Assembly: GCA_963924555.1 (NCBI GenBank)
Contig: OZ004586.1
Coordinates: 2,252,501 to 2,316,500, forward strand
Direction of reading: 5' to 3'
DNA: 64,000 nt
Source of the DNA: Crambe crambe
Lineage: Eukaryota > Porifera > Demospongiae > Poecilosclerida > Crambeidae
How positions within the stretch are numbered: the stretch's first letter is position 1; the number at the start of each line of letters is the position of its first letter. The notes beneath the pieces were generated by a model. The model was not told where the DNA came from, made no database searches, and saw only the letters and a list, made by a program, of their open reading frames with translations. The position numbers and the translations under genes were made by a program. Positions 24,601 through 43,900 of this stretch are shown here, one piece after another.

Positions 24601-26063
24601 ATAGCATGGTGTAAGTAAGAAGAGGGAGAGTCAAATTATTTTTATCCATGATTATTTCACTTCTTGTTTATCCAGGATCATTGATAAACAAGATGGGGTT
24701 AGGCTACTCTGGTCTTTGCTGAAATCTCCAAATACTGAGGTATGGAGCTTTCTTCGATGAATCTACGAAAATTCGTAAAATTTTCGTTGTAAAATTCTTG
24801 AATTACTCCTTGTAAATATTCCTTGTAAAATCTTGTAAAATATGGTATTCCTTGTAAATTCTTGAAAGTACTCTTTTTGAGTATTCTGTTCTTGAATTTG
24901 CAAAGTCTTCTTATTGCTAAATGTACAAAGTGTAATTTTCTGCTCTCTTCTTGTATATTAGGTTCAGGCTTGTGCAGCGTGGGCCATTTGCCCATGCATC
25001 CAGAATGCCAAGGACGCTGGTGAACTGGTCAGATCCTTTGTGGGAGGGTTGGAGTTGATTGTGGGTCTGCTCAAGTCCCACGACCCCGAGGTTTTGGCTG
25101 GTGTGTGTGCAGCCATTGCTAGGATAGCCAAAGATGAGGAGAATCTGGGAGTCATCACTGATCATGGCGTGGTCTTTTTGCTGGCTAAACTAACACATAC
25201 TGTGAGCCAATTAAAAATATCTTTGGATCTACATACATATTGTGCTATTCAAGGGGAGCTAGCAATAGGCCCCTTTCATTAGTATTACTTATCTTTGTAG
25301 ACTGATGATCGTTTGAGAAAAAACCTCTCTGATGCCATAGCAAGGTAATTTGAATGTATGATTGTACAGTGGACCTCTGATAATGGACTGATACTCTCTA
25401 AAAGAGGACCAACCTCTCAATAGAAGACTCTCTTTACGAAATAATGTCCAAACTGAGAGGGCAACCTCTCTACAAAGGACAAAATGCTGGGTCCCAAGTG
25501 TGTCCATCATTTGGAGGTTCCTGTACATATTATTATGGCGTTAGTAACTGCAATGATTGTTACTTTCATGATCAGATGCTGCATGTGGCGCAACAACAGA
25601 GTCGGATTTGGTGAGGCTTCAGCGGTAGCTCCTCTAGTGAGCTACTTGCAGTCATTCAGTCCCGAAGTGCATCGCTCCACAGCTTGTGCACTTCACCAGC
25701 TCTCCAAAGACCCCGACAACTGCATCACGATGCACGAGGCAGGGGTTGTCCAGGTAGGCTGAAGACAGGATATGGTGGAGCCCTAGCCCCTAGCCCCTCC
25801 AATTAATAAGATGCTCCAAAAGTAACATTGAGGTTCCTATAGCACTTGGAACAACCTCTGAACACACTTGGGACCCCAGTCTTTTGTCTTTGTTTGGAAG
25901 TTATTGGTATTGTCCTATTCAGAAGTTCCTTGTTTTGTCCCCATTATAGCCTCTATTGAGAATGGTTGGATCATCTGATGAGGTATTGCAGGAAGCAGCA
26001 GCAGGTTGTATCAATAATATCCGACAGCTGGCCCTGGCTAATGAGAAGCATAAGTTCAAGTGA
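18621..26063 (+). CDS. ODAD2: outer dynein arm docking complex subunit 2 (ARMC4)
   Basis: The 26 exons are 18621-18865, 18947-19010, 19081-19186, 19318-19549, 19753-19783, 19840-19915, 19987-20123, 20242-20358, 20506-20651, 20933-21055, 21252-21347, 21620-21713, 21902-21967, 22107-22326, 22607-22743, 22923-23048, 23213-23320, 23484-23687, 23983-24137, 24307-24367, 24426-24610, 24676-24739, 24962-25201, 25301-25344, 25576-25753 and 25950-26063. All phases agree and 3,369 bp encode 1,122 aa. ODAD2 anchors outer dynein arms to axonemal doublets in motile cilia. Residues 1 to about 489 match the ARMC4-specific N-terminus (start MGATLSS, '[17 protein letters not shown]'). Residues 490-1122 are armadillo repeats entered by '[15 protein letters not shown]' and ended by '[15 protein letters not shown]'. 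A Lys/Glu-rich insert interrupts the repeats in exon 18. Exon 5 is only 31 bp. The exon 20 donor is GTTATA. Confidence 0.93.
20130..20245. repeat. tandem 'tttgtttattat..ttaccc' repeat
   Basis: About four units of 'ccttttgtttattatttgtt' fill ODAD2 intron 7. Confidence 0.85.
21369..21483. repeat. dispersed 'tggaacctc...aaaggac' repeat
   Basis: It contains 'cagtggaacctccac', then 'cctctctacaaaggacaaa' and 'ctgggtcc'. The same words recur in either orientation at about 25,365-25,525, 25,830-25,950, 29,000-29,105, 43,085-43,195, 43,617-43,910, 49,155-49,215 and 63,262-63,405. It behaves as an old MITE-like interspersed family, here in ODAD2 intron 11. Confidence 0.65.
22333..22460. repeat. 'catgtacatgtgc' tandem simple repeat
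   Basis: Repeated palindromic ATGTACAT and GTGCCATGTACAT units lie in ODAD2 intron 14. Confidence 0.85.
25365..25525. repeat. dispersed 'tggacctc...gaggttcc' repeat
   Basis: This is a fuller copy of the family described at 21,369. It has inverted ends 'acagtggacctc' and 'gaggttcctgt' and lies in ODAD2 intron 24. Most of its interior repeats the 'cctctctacaaaggac' word. Confidence 0.65.
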
Positions 26064-26842
26064 TTCAAAGTGAACACGTTTAGCTAACTACTATGTAGAT
26101 CCATTATACTGATAGCTCATGATTATCAACTGTGACATGTGTAATTTTCAGTTCATAATACATTACATAGCCAATGATGAACCTGGATGCCAGTGCTATA
26201 TATACCTTTTAATAGTGGGATTTGGAATCAGGTGGAAAACATGAGTTTATCGGCATGGGAAGTAATAATTTCCCGATGCTGTGGTCTTATATAGAAACTT
26301 CAAGTCGGTGAAAATTTTCAATATGATTTTGAAATAATTATTCCTGATTTGATCTGGGTACGAGGCTAAGGAGCTATACATAGCATCTTTTAGTAGCTAT
26401 TAGTTATCCATTATTATGAAGTCAAAATACAAAATATCATATGCATGAATTTCCAGACTAATAATTCTGATAATGTTGTATAATCACTGTAGCTATGTAT
26501 GTATGATGAGTGTTGACCAGCAACTGACACAGACAGAGATAAAAATGACATAATTATTATACTACAATTATGATTCAGTGTTTGAAGATACTGCTGAAAG
26601 TGTTCCTGTTGTGAGAATAATTATAGGTGAAGCATACCTTAAGGTACAAAATAACTATTATTTAAGGGAAGTTTTACAATTTCAATACATAAGCTTTGGA
26701 AAAAGTTCCCCCCCCCCCCCCCCCCCCCCCCCCCTTCATATTATTGATACAGCATGTTAGGCCTATGCTGTCACCATTCAAGGTATTGATGACAAAAGCA
26801 GTTGAATTTTGAACTAGCTAAATTGGCTACTACCTACAATAC
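26064..26842. other. intergenic between convergent ODAD2 and USP37-like genes
   Basis: No gene is seen. A homopolymer C run lies at 26,709-26,734. Its length should be treated as an assembly-sensitive estimate. Confidence 0.6.
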
Positions 26843-35134
<8,292 letters not shown>

Positions 35135-35358
35135 GCATTTGGCGGGTAAATGGCATAAAAAAAATTCCGGGAAAGTATACGGAATAGTATACGGAATTAA
35201 TTAATACATCCACAGTCACAACAACCCTTTAGGCCAGACCAAATTAATTCTCTGTTTCACGGATTTTTTTCTCTACAAGAGTGACCAGGCAGGCAGGTGG
35301 AAAAAAAAAACAACAACAAAAAAACAAACCTATTTATTATTTTAAAAACAGCATAATA

Positions 35359-35712
35359 ATTCAATAGAATTAGTTCTCATAAAATTAGCTTATGAAACAA
35401 ACCACCAACGTTTCGACCAGAATACTCTAGCCTTCATCAGGGTGATACAAAAAATGGGTTTCTACGCTTAAAGCCTTAGGGAAATAGTGTTTATGACTTC
35501 AGGTATTGGCATGCTATTATAATATCCATAGGCGTATGCATGTGCGTTGTCTAGATAACAAGCGTAACTATATAAGGACGTTTCTGTGTGCATTTTTTGT
35601 ATCACCCTGATGAAGGCTAGAGTATTCTGGTCGAAACGTTGGTGGTTTGTTTCATAAGCTAATTTTATGAGAACTAATTCTATTGAATTTTTATCATGTT
35701 AGCTGAGAATAA
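35359..35712. mobile_element. long-TIR foldback MITE, copy 2
   Basis: The arms are those of the 31,045 copy ('caatagaattagttctcata' ... inverse), about 95 bp each. They surround about 125 bp of spacer that includes 'ggcgtatgcatgtgcg'. On the + strand of the right arm there is CTGATGA...CGAAAC, a hammerhead-like core word. It lies just upstream of the USP37-like start codon. Outer limits are approximate. Confidence 0.85.
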
Positions 35713-35800
35713 TAAGCAGAGCATAATAATTATTATCAAAACACACTGAAAACACATAATAAAAAGCAAAAGAATTATGCTAATAATAATAATGAGTTTG

Positions 35801-36629
35801 TTATCCGAGACGACGACGTTTCCTGACATTTGTGGGCATCTTGACAAATGGTTTCTTTCCTTCAGCCTTACAAAGGAAGCACAGTGGTCTAACAACAGCA
35901 TATTCTTCTCTTAACTGCTGGATTTCATCATCTTCAACAAAAGATTCTTCTGAAATACCACAATAGTAACAAACTGGTGGAAAAGAAACCAACTTGGAGC
36001 TATAATACTGACATTCAATTGGATTGATGCATCCTCTTTCTCGCAAAGTATCATGATGAGGATCAAGGTACCAAAGTGAGCCTGATAAAGCTTTAGCAAA
36101 TTGTTGCCCAGTAGATATATTTTGCCGTGCCCATCGAGCAGCGATTGTCTCAAAATAATCAATTAAATCATTATATAATCTCTGGTCTGCTCTCAAAGCC
36201 TCTCCTGCTATTTTTCCAGGTAAGACATATGTGACATTCATTAAAATATCCCTAGCATTGGGCCCTAAAATATGTTGTAATATGAAATAAGGCTTATATT
36301 ATATTTCATACTAACTAAAACAAAACTAATATTAAGCTTACTTGCTGTTGTTGTTGATATAGTAGCTACATCTTCAAGGTAGATACAAACAAAACGACAA
36401 TTGAAAAGATTGCAAACAGAGAGTGGAGCTGACACTTCCACCTCATGGACAGGGTCTAAAAAGTTTTCATTGCTGGAAATTCTAACTTGATAGATCATGC
36501 TATTAGCAAGAACGAGATCCACTGCTGTGAGAAGCTCCCCGAAGTTCTTTTCCCATTCCATTTTGATAACTTTTCGAGGTATAAGAGTTTTAGGGCCTCG
36601 CTTCACAATAACAGACAACCAAGCGTACA
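35801..36629 (-). CDS. unknown protein, 3' part, 5' end abutting a MITE
   Basis: Visible exons are 36342-36629 and 35801-36264, joined in phase 1 across a 77-bp intron. I do not recognise the product. The first part has 'VIVKRGPKTLIPR' and 'DPVHEVEVSAPLSV'. The second has 'NARDILMNVTYVLPGK', a helical 'RADQRLYNDLIDYFET' segment, and two CxxC pairs (CYYC at about 40 and CFLC at about 14 residues before the basic tail KRRR). The four Cys suggest a small zinc-binding module. The upstream border is exactly the end of a MITE at 36,628-36,705, whose terminal TTTTTACAG provides the only visible acceptor. The true 5' exons are missing or disrupted, so this may be a decaying gene or one with a MITE-derived splice site. 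Confidence 0.5.
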
Positions 36630-36705
36630 CTGTAAAAAAAATGGGTTGTTTTGCAACTCAGATAACCTAAAAATGGGTTGTTTTTACACATTTATTTTTA
36701 CAGTG
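36628..36705. mobile_element. 78-bp CACTGTAAAAA MITE with TA duplication
   Basis: Ends are CACTGTAAAAA and TTTTTACAGTG, flanked by TA on both sides. The interior holds a direct repeat of 'aaaatgggttgttttt'. This end motif is widespread among animal MITEs. Confidence 0.8.
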
Positions 36706-36843
36706 TAACTTGCCCCACCCCAATTAGATTATTTAGCTAGCTACATTTCTTTTTTGAAATTTTCCACCCGTCGGATCCGTGCATGACAGAAGATTTAATT
36801 GGTCTGGCCTTACCTTCGGTAGCTATATATAGGCTATTGTGCA

Positions 36844-37947
36844 ATGATGAAGTATAAACTAGGTGTGTTTTTAATAATAGCTACTATTCTTGTAGTTTTT
36901 TATATCGTCAGACCGAGAATTGATCCATCATATCGGCCTAAACCTAGACCTACTTTTAGCCGCACTTCCTCCCCTTTTTCGCTGTCCAGCGAGACTACTA
37001 AACCTGGACCTACTCCTAGCCGCCCTCTCTCCCACAGCTCGCTGTCCAGCGAGGCTACTCCTGCGTCATGCTGTTCGATAGCAGCAGGAAGGAAAGTCGC
37101 AGATCTCTGTCCTAGCAACGAAGACGTGCAGCAGCATTCAATAAATGGCACCTGCAAGTGTACAGATTACATTTTATGCAAGCTAGTGATGGTGATAGGA
37201 TTTTCCAGCAACCACTTTGAAGAAAGCAAAGACTATTTTGGTTCTGTTCATGCTCATTTGCCACACACTAGGATCATAGTTTATGACATAGGACTGAATG
37301 CATCTCAATCTAGAACTGTAAAATCATACTGCAATACAGAAGTCAGGAAGTTTAATTTCAACAAATACCCGCCTCATACTAAAAACTTGGGAACATATGC
37401 TTGGAAGCCTTACGTTATTAAAGAAGTGAGTGAAGAGTTTGAGGTATTCACTTTTTTTGATGCCAGTATCCGTATTGGACCTTCATTTATACACATCCTC
37501 CCTAATCTGCTCAAATTTCCACTCATACCCTGTTCCAGACTAAGCAAAAGGTCTCAAGTGTTCAGGAGTACACATGATGACATGTTAAAGTACTTCAAAA
37601 TGAACATGTCTAGAGAAAAACTGGTAAACTTATCTCCAACATACGAATCTGGCTCACTTGTTTTCTGGGCTAATGACTTTATCAAACAGCAGTTTCTGCC
37701 AAAATATGTGGATTGTGGAGCACACAAAGAATGCATAGCTCCAAAAGGTGCTACAGTATGGGGGTGTAACTTTAAAAGGCTTAATGCAGGCTGTCACAGA
37801 TACGACCAATCAGCTTTGAATGCAATATTCTATCGTTACTTTAGTGAATATATAAAATCCCTTGGAAGAATGTCAGCTAGTTGTGGGATCACATGCAGAC
37901 GTAGCAGAACAACTGAGTATGCAAAATCATTATGTATAAATAATTAG
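36844..37947 (+). CDS. single-exon type II membrane glycosyltransferase-like protein
   Basis: The intronless frame encodes 367 aa. Residues 5-23 are a membrane anchor directly after the short basic start MMKYK, followed by a Pro/Ser/Thr-rich stem with two copies of a 'KPGPTPSR..S.SSLSSE' type unit. The lumenal domain (about 110-350) has many Cys, the segment 'GTYAWKPYVIKEV' and 'FFDASIRI'. It also has 'SGSLVFWAND' and 'RYDQSALNAIFYRY'. This layout resembles Golgi type II glycosyltransferase-like proteins of the DUF1647 kind. Residue D in FFDAS may belong to the metal/nucleotide site, but no DxD is clear. Function is inferred from topology and weak family memory. Confidence 0.65.
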   Translation: MMKYKLGVFLIIATILVVFYIVRPRIDPSYRPKPRPTFSRTSSPFSLSSETTKPGPTPSRPLSHSSLSSEATPASCCSIAAGRKVADLCPSNEDVQQHSINGTCKCTDYILCKLVMVIGFSSNHFEESKDYFGSVHAHLPHTRIIVYDIGLNASQSRTVKSYCNTEVRKFNFNKYPPHTKNLGTYAWKPYVIKEVSEEFEVFTFFDASIRIGPSFIHILPNLLKFPLIPCSRLSKRSQVFRSTHDDMLKYFKMNMSREKLVNLSPTYESGSLVFWANDFIKQQFLPKYVDCGAHKECIAPKGATVWGCNFKRLNAGCHRYDQSALNAIFYRYFSEYIKSLGRMSASCGITCRRSRTTEYAKSLCINN

Positions 37948-38726
37948 CTATCATGTATGCAGCTGTTATATTAAATATATTATTATTTATAGCTACATCA
38001 CCTATGTATGTAATCATGTTATGATAGCTGCATTTGAGGTTGATAAAATTAATTCCTGTACAGAGTATCATGAATATTAAACCAACTAAGCTGATGTTTC
38101 ACATGTACAATCAGGCCCCAGGCCTCTTTTGTTATTAGTTAATGCTATTGATAGCACTTGGTAGTCTGGTATCACATTGCTAGCCCAGCTTTTCTTCTAC
38201 TGGGGGGTATTAGAGCTTTCTCCGCCATTTTTGGAGCCAGTGCACGTGCACTTGAGGGGTGGGCTCGTAGCACCTAATTAGCTAATCGTATGAGCAACAT
38301 TCCAGTCTCTCCTTCAAGTACAGATGCTCTAATCAGGACCCCTGAAATGAGGCCAGCCCACCCCCTGTATTCAGGACAGTGATGACACCAGTCCTAGAGG
38401 TATCTTTGAAGTGACACATGCAAAGTCACAGGTGTGATTATAAATGTGTGACCTTGAAAGTGCAAGATAAAATGTCATGGATAAAAGTCATCACAGCAAA
38501 GAAAACTTGTTTGCAGACTTCCAGCAGCTCGAATATCAAAATTAATGTGTCCCATTATTCTGGCATCATGCTTGGTTCCTAGTCTCACTGGTCTACATGT
38601 CCTCTCTTTTTGGGACCATAAGGAAGTCTCGAATCTCATTATTTCAGGGGTGAATTAATACAATGAGACAGAGAAAGGTGTCCTGATTTTTGTATCTCAA
38701 AGAATCCACATTGAGAAGTAGCTACA

Positions 38727-38730
<4 letters not shown>
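37948..38730. other. intergenic
   Basis: No gene is seen. 'tagtctggtatcacattgct' with 'agcccagcttttcttct' at 38,161-38,200 is a partial match to the 89-bp MITE at 51,326-51,414. Confidence 0.5.
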
Positions 38731-38914
<184 letters not shown>

Positions 38915-38918
38915 TTAG

Positions 38919-39098
38919 AGATTTTTTATCCATGAGCATTTTGTGGAGAATAAACTGAACCAGTTTATAGACCTTTGCTCCATCAGTAATATCAGCGTGT
39001 TCATCCTGCCCTGCAAACTCTTCGGGCACTACATCCATGGCCACTCACCATATGACACTGACATCAGGGATATGAACTGGAACCTACTGAAAGAAGGA
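38919..39098 (+). pseudogene. orphan TMEM67 (meckelin) exon
   Basis: After 'acatttag' the + strand reads RFFIHEHFVENKLNQFIDL, then 'CSISNISVFILPCKLFGHYI' and 'HGHSP.DTDIRDMNWNLLKE'. This is the strongly conserved meckelin segment 'F(V/I)DLCS.SNISV..L...FG.YIHG.S...D' that lies between the TM region and the C-terminus. Similarity then stops without a GT donor at the expected place. No other meckelin exon is visible on either strand within several kb, although neighbours have introns of only about 100 bp. I call it an isolated, dead exon copy. A real gene with very long introns is the alternative. Confidence 0.7.
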
Positions 39099-39586
39099 CT
39101 TAGGACTTCTGCCACGTACTGGTTATCACTTGAACTATCTCCCACAGCTGTTTCAATCTATTGCACTCATTTGACAGCGAGCGAGCAAGCAAGTCTTCTT
39201 TAGTGCTACAGCTCTTTGAGTTTATATGTAACAAAGAAATAACCCTAGAGCCTCTACTATAGCAATGTGTGCAGCATTTGAGAGTGGGCAAGTGAGCAAA
39301 TAAAGTTAGCTGATACAGACACCAACAGTGCAGAATTAAATTTGTGCTCGCTAAATTTAAGACCATTGCATTTGTATGCCAGTATTATTTTAATCGCATG
39401 AATTTATCTTGCACATTCTACTGGTCAACCAATTGGCCATTGGCGCATGGCCAACCTGAAATGACTTTGCGCATGTGCAAGATAAATTCAAAGCGAGCAA
39501 AAATACTGTCATACAAAATGCAATGCTCTTAAATTTTGTGAGCACGAATTTAATTCTGCAAATTTTGTGTCAACCACTCGAAAAGC

Positions 39587-40527
39587 ATGGGTGCAGTTAG
39601 GAATGCGTCGTGTACTTTCTCCGAAGAAGAAGAAAAGATTATCTTCCTGGTCAAACTATCTCTGTTGGCTGTTTCTTTTGTGAGTAACATCATTGCCATT
39701 GCCCTCCTCCGTTACTTCAAGTGCTACAAGAGATTTGTCTTCAGGCTTATCTTGTGTTTGATGGTGGCACATCTCTTGGAGGTGATTGTGAAAATCCTAG
39801 AACTTATTCCTGTTAAAGGTGCTCATATAAGGGAAGGCTCTGGCTGGGGAGGAGTGTGTGCTGCCTTCGGATTTTTTGATGAAGTGACTGCATGGATGAG
39901 CAATTTCGTAATGATTTGGATTATACTCTACCTGTGCTCTCTCATAAAAAACCAATTAACGAACTCCCCCAATTCAGTTCCAATGTTACTATTGGTGAAG
40001 TGATGGGTTTCAATTTCTGTTTTTATGGTCCTTTCACGTTTAGCTGGATCCCATTCGTAGACGACTACTTTGGTCTCTCAGGTCACTGGTGTTGGATAAT
40101 TTTAAGTAAAGGTGGCTGTGGCGACACTAATATTGTAGAGGGTGCAGTGTACATGTTTGTCCTATACTACGCACCTCTAATGCTGATTGTCTTCATTACA
40201 TTCATCATCTTTCTCATTGCAATTATCATCTGGATCAAAAATATACACAAGTCAGATTCCATTTCAGATACCATGATTATTGTGATGGCATATCCTATAG
40301 CTTTTGTTGTGGTGTGGTGTGTTATTTCAGCAAACCGCATAGAGTCCACTAGACGTGTCCATCTTGGATTAGAGCCTTACTTCCCATTATGGATGGGTCA
40401 AGCCATAGCGGAACCAACCAGCTTATTTCTCCCTGCACTATTCTTCATGTTGCAGTTGACATGTCCCAAGACCAGAAAGTTGGTGACTGATACAAGGACA
40501 CAATATGAACCTTTACCTGTCAACTGA
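39587..40527 (+). pseudogene. 7TM G-protein-coupled receptor with one frameshift
   Basis: Two overlapping frames together give one receptor. The first (39587 to about 39950) has an N-terminus with NxS, then TM1, TM2 and TM3 ('GVCAAFGFFDEVTAWMSN'). The second (about 39945-40527) has TM4 ('FYGPFTFSWIPFVDDYFG', 'WCWI'), TM5, TM6, TM7 ('LFLPALFFML') and a short tail. The pairing Cys at the start of TM3 and in 'HWCWI' fit the secretin/cAMP-receptor-like (GPR157-type) group. The frame changes at a run of six A at 39,946-39,951. A single-base length error there, or a real inactivating indel, explains everything. No intron consensus is present. The ligand is unknown. Confidence 0.7.
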
Positions 40528-40943
40528 ATATGATTAAAGTAGGAAATATTGAGTGCAAATTTTATTGCAAAAAAGAAAAGTATTTTATACTGTAACATCA
40601 ATGAGGTCTCTATAGTCTTCGAGTGAAGAAGATTGTCTCTGAGTGAAGCAATTCTGTAAAAGAGAAAATACTCGTTCAGCAGCAGCAGAGCTCAGTCATG
40701 AGTATCAATGGAAGCTGCTGCTGGTTTCAGCCATGAGAGTCATGACCCACCATGTGTCATGTGAGCAGATAATTGGCTTTAATTAGAGCAACTGACCTTT
40801 GTGGCCTTTGAAAGGCCCATTAGGCTGGAATAATCTTGCAAGCACCTATTATTCCCAAAATTATTCTGGGACAGCCCTATATTCCCCTCCATGCTGCTGG
40901 CGCCGGCGCATGGCGCGCTCGCGCGCGCTACGTCTACCACAGG

Positions 40944-40976
40944 TAACCCTTTACCTACTTTTTAGGTAAAGGGTTA
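40944..40976. other. perfect hairpin upstream of NT5C3-like gene
   Basis: TAACCCTTTACCT and AGGTAAAGGGTTA form a 13-bp stem around a 7-base loop, 16 bp before the start codon. It lies just after a GC-rich 'gcgcgctcgcgcgcgc' segment. It may be a tiny foldback element or a 5' UTR hairpin. Confidence 0.75.
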
Positions 40977-40992
40977 TCAAATAGAACTGGAG

Positions 40993-43900
40993 ATGGCAGA
41001 AGATAATGGATTGCTACAAAGATCCTATTTGTACATGAAGAGTGGAAGAGAGGAAAAAATCCTCCAAACAATTCGAGCTATGCAAAAAGGAGGAAGAGAT
41101 AAGCTGCTTGTGATTATCTAATAGAATTAGATTGATACGCTGTTGTGATTTCTTCTTCTATAAACACAGGTTATATCAGATTTTGACATGACACTAACTC
41201 AATATTATGCGAATGGAAGTTGTGGTAATACATCATACAGTAAGTTCCTCTGATTAAATTAATATTTACCTCGGTTATAAACCCTTTTTCTTGTTGCTAA
41301 AAAGGTGTGGTTGAAACATCCAATTTTATGCCAGAGGCATACCGTGAAGAGGTATGTCACTATTTTACATCACACAGTCAGTCACTATTTACAGCCTAAT
41401 ATTTGTTTGTCTTACTTGTTGTTTATTTGTTGTTGTTTTTTGAAAGTGTTTAACTTTGAGGAAGAAATACGCATCAAGAGAAGTTGATCCGTGAGTATCT
41501 TGCTGTAGAATTACTGAATTACTCAGTATGGACCTGTGTCCTGATAATAGTATCCTGAATGTATCCTGAATGTCCTGATATAGTATCCTGAATGTATCCT
41601 GAATGTCCTGATATAGTATCCTGAATGTATCCTGAATGTCCTGATAATAGTATCCTGAATGTATCCTGAATGTCCTGATAATAGTATCCTGAATGTATCC
41701 TGAATGTCCTGATAATAGTATCCTGAATGTATCCTGAATGCCCTGATATAGTATCGGAATGCTCTCATTTCAGGAGTGCACATCTAACAATAATACTATT
41801 GCAATGGGATGGAAACATCACTGCATTTTCAGGGTGTCCCCATTTCATTTGAGTGTTGCATTAACTATTTCACCCTCTCTCATTTCAGATCACAGACTGA
41901 GGAGGAACGAACCAAGGTTATGAATGAATGGTTAGACAGAACTATCACATGCATAGCTAGCAATCACATGATCATAACATGACCTGCATGAAGGTATTCC
42001 CAAGCTCATCAAACGATGGTTGAACACAAGCTGAAGAAAAAGGACCTCAGGGATATCATAGCCATGGGAAACATAAAACTAAGGTGTGGTATAAGAAGTC
42101 ATTGCTCTCTTGGTATTTCTGACTTACTTAGCAATTGTCATTCTCTCAGAGATGGTTGTGATGCCTTGATCAGTCTTCTCAACTCTAGTGGTGTTCCCAT
42201 GGTGATTTTATCTGCTGGAATTGCAGGTATGTAATTATGCAGTGGACTTGGTTGACCAAGTGGTGGGTGGTTGACCAAGTGGTGAGACCATTTCTTTTCC
42301 AAATTTTGTTATATAATTGTAATAACTTAACAGTTATAACTTTCGTAATTGTGAGCATAGTGAGCCACTAGGGGGTGGAATGAGAGGGCACTAATATAAT
42401 TATCATCGTATGTATGTTCTTCCGGTTTCATCCTTTTGCAAATATGGTGACGTCATCGGCTTCGCTCGCCACAATGCTTAGGATTTCCCTAGTTGGATAT
42501 AATGGTGTAGAGCTAGTTAGAGAATATGAAATGGAAGGGCAGCACATGCCTGATTCAGTCTCTCTGAATTTTTCAATGAATGTTATTCGCTATTTGCCTG
42601 CACTGACTTGCTCATTCACTACATAATTATCTCTCATTATAATAATGTTAATAATGCTATACATATTAATAGTATTATTACTTCAATAATTACTTAGCTA
42701 AAATTAAGTGAGCTATGCATATTTCTATTTCCACAGACACTCTGATCCTTGCCATGGAGATGCAGATGCAACAAAAAGTTCTCAGCGGCAACATCAAGGT
42801 CATCTCTAACCACTTGCAATTTGATGACAGTGGCATGCTTATTGGTTTCTCTAAACCGATGATCACCAGCTGCAACAAACAAAATGCACAAGAACAGTTC
42901 GCTGCTTTATCTGCAGACCTTAAGGTAAGCATCAACATATCATACCCAACATTATGAAGCTGCACAATAATAAGAGTATTTGGCATTTTTGTCATTGTAT
43001 GAGAGAAGGTTGTCCCTCTCTTGGACTGTGTGAAAGTTGTATTAGTGGTCATTATTTGGAGTATCCTTACAATGTTATTCTACAATAGACCCTCCCTCTT
43101 TTTGGTACAGTGAGTGGGACCTCTGATATGAAAGAGGACAAACCTCTAAGTACTATAGCTACACTCTATATAAAATAACCTCCAAAGGACACTTTTTTTG
43201 TCTCTCCCTTCCTTTCAGGGTAGATGTAATGTGTTGTTGCTAGGTGACTCTCTCGGGGATCCACAGATGGTAGGAGGCATGGAAACACCACCTGAGCAGC
43301 TAATCAAGATAGGCTTCCTCAATCATGATGTATGTGATCTGTATAGTTATAACGTAACTATAGCTACGGGCTTCCTCCAATGGCATTGTCTGTATTCATC
43401 CATGAATGCATTTAGACCTCCTCCCAACAGTGCATGCTACCCTTGACAGCTTGGCTATATCCTTGAATACAATAATAGACTTTCTTGACCATATAGCATT
43501 ATATAAAATCATTTAACATCCTTGAAAGAGATCTTACTGTACTTTGCTGCGGCTTCCTATTTGTATAGGCATACACTGTTAGCCTTATAGCTAAAATCAG
43601 ATTATTATCTCAAGCTATACAGCAGAACCTCTGAAATTTAGACACACTTGGATTCAGACTTTTTATCCTTTGTAGAGAGGTTGTCCTCTTTTGGAGGTAA
43701 AGTGTTTAGCAACATTTATTTGTCCTTTGTTGAGAGGTTGGTCCTCTTTCCGACAGAGTATCCATTATCAAGCATTGTAAAAACTAAAGTGTGCATAGCA
43801 CACCAATAGTCATAATGTTCACACAAAAATGCATTTTGGTGTGAACATTGCGACAATTCGGTGTGCTATGCAAGCTTTAATTTTTACAGTGAGAGGTTCC

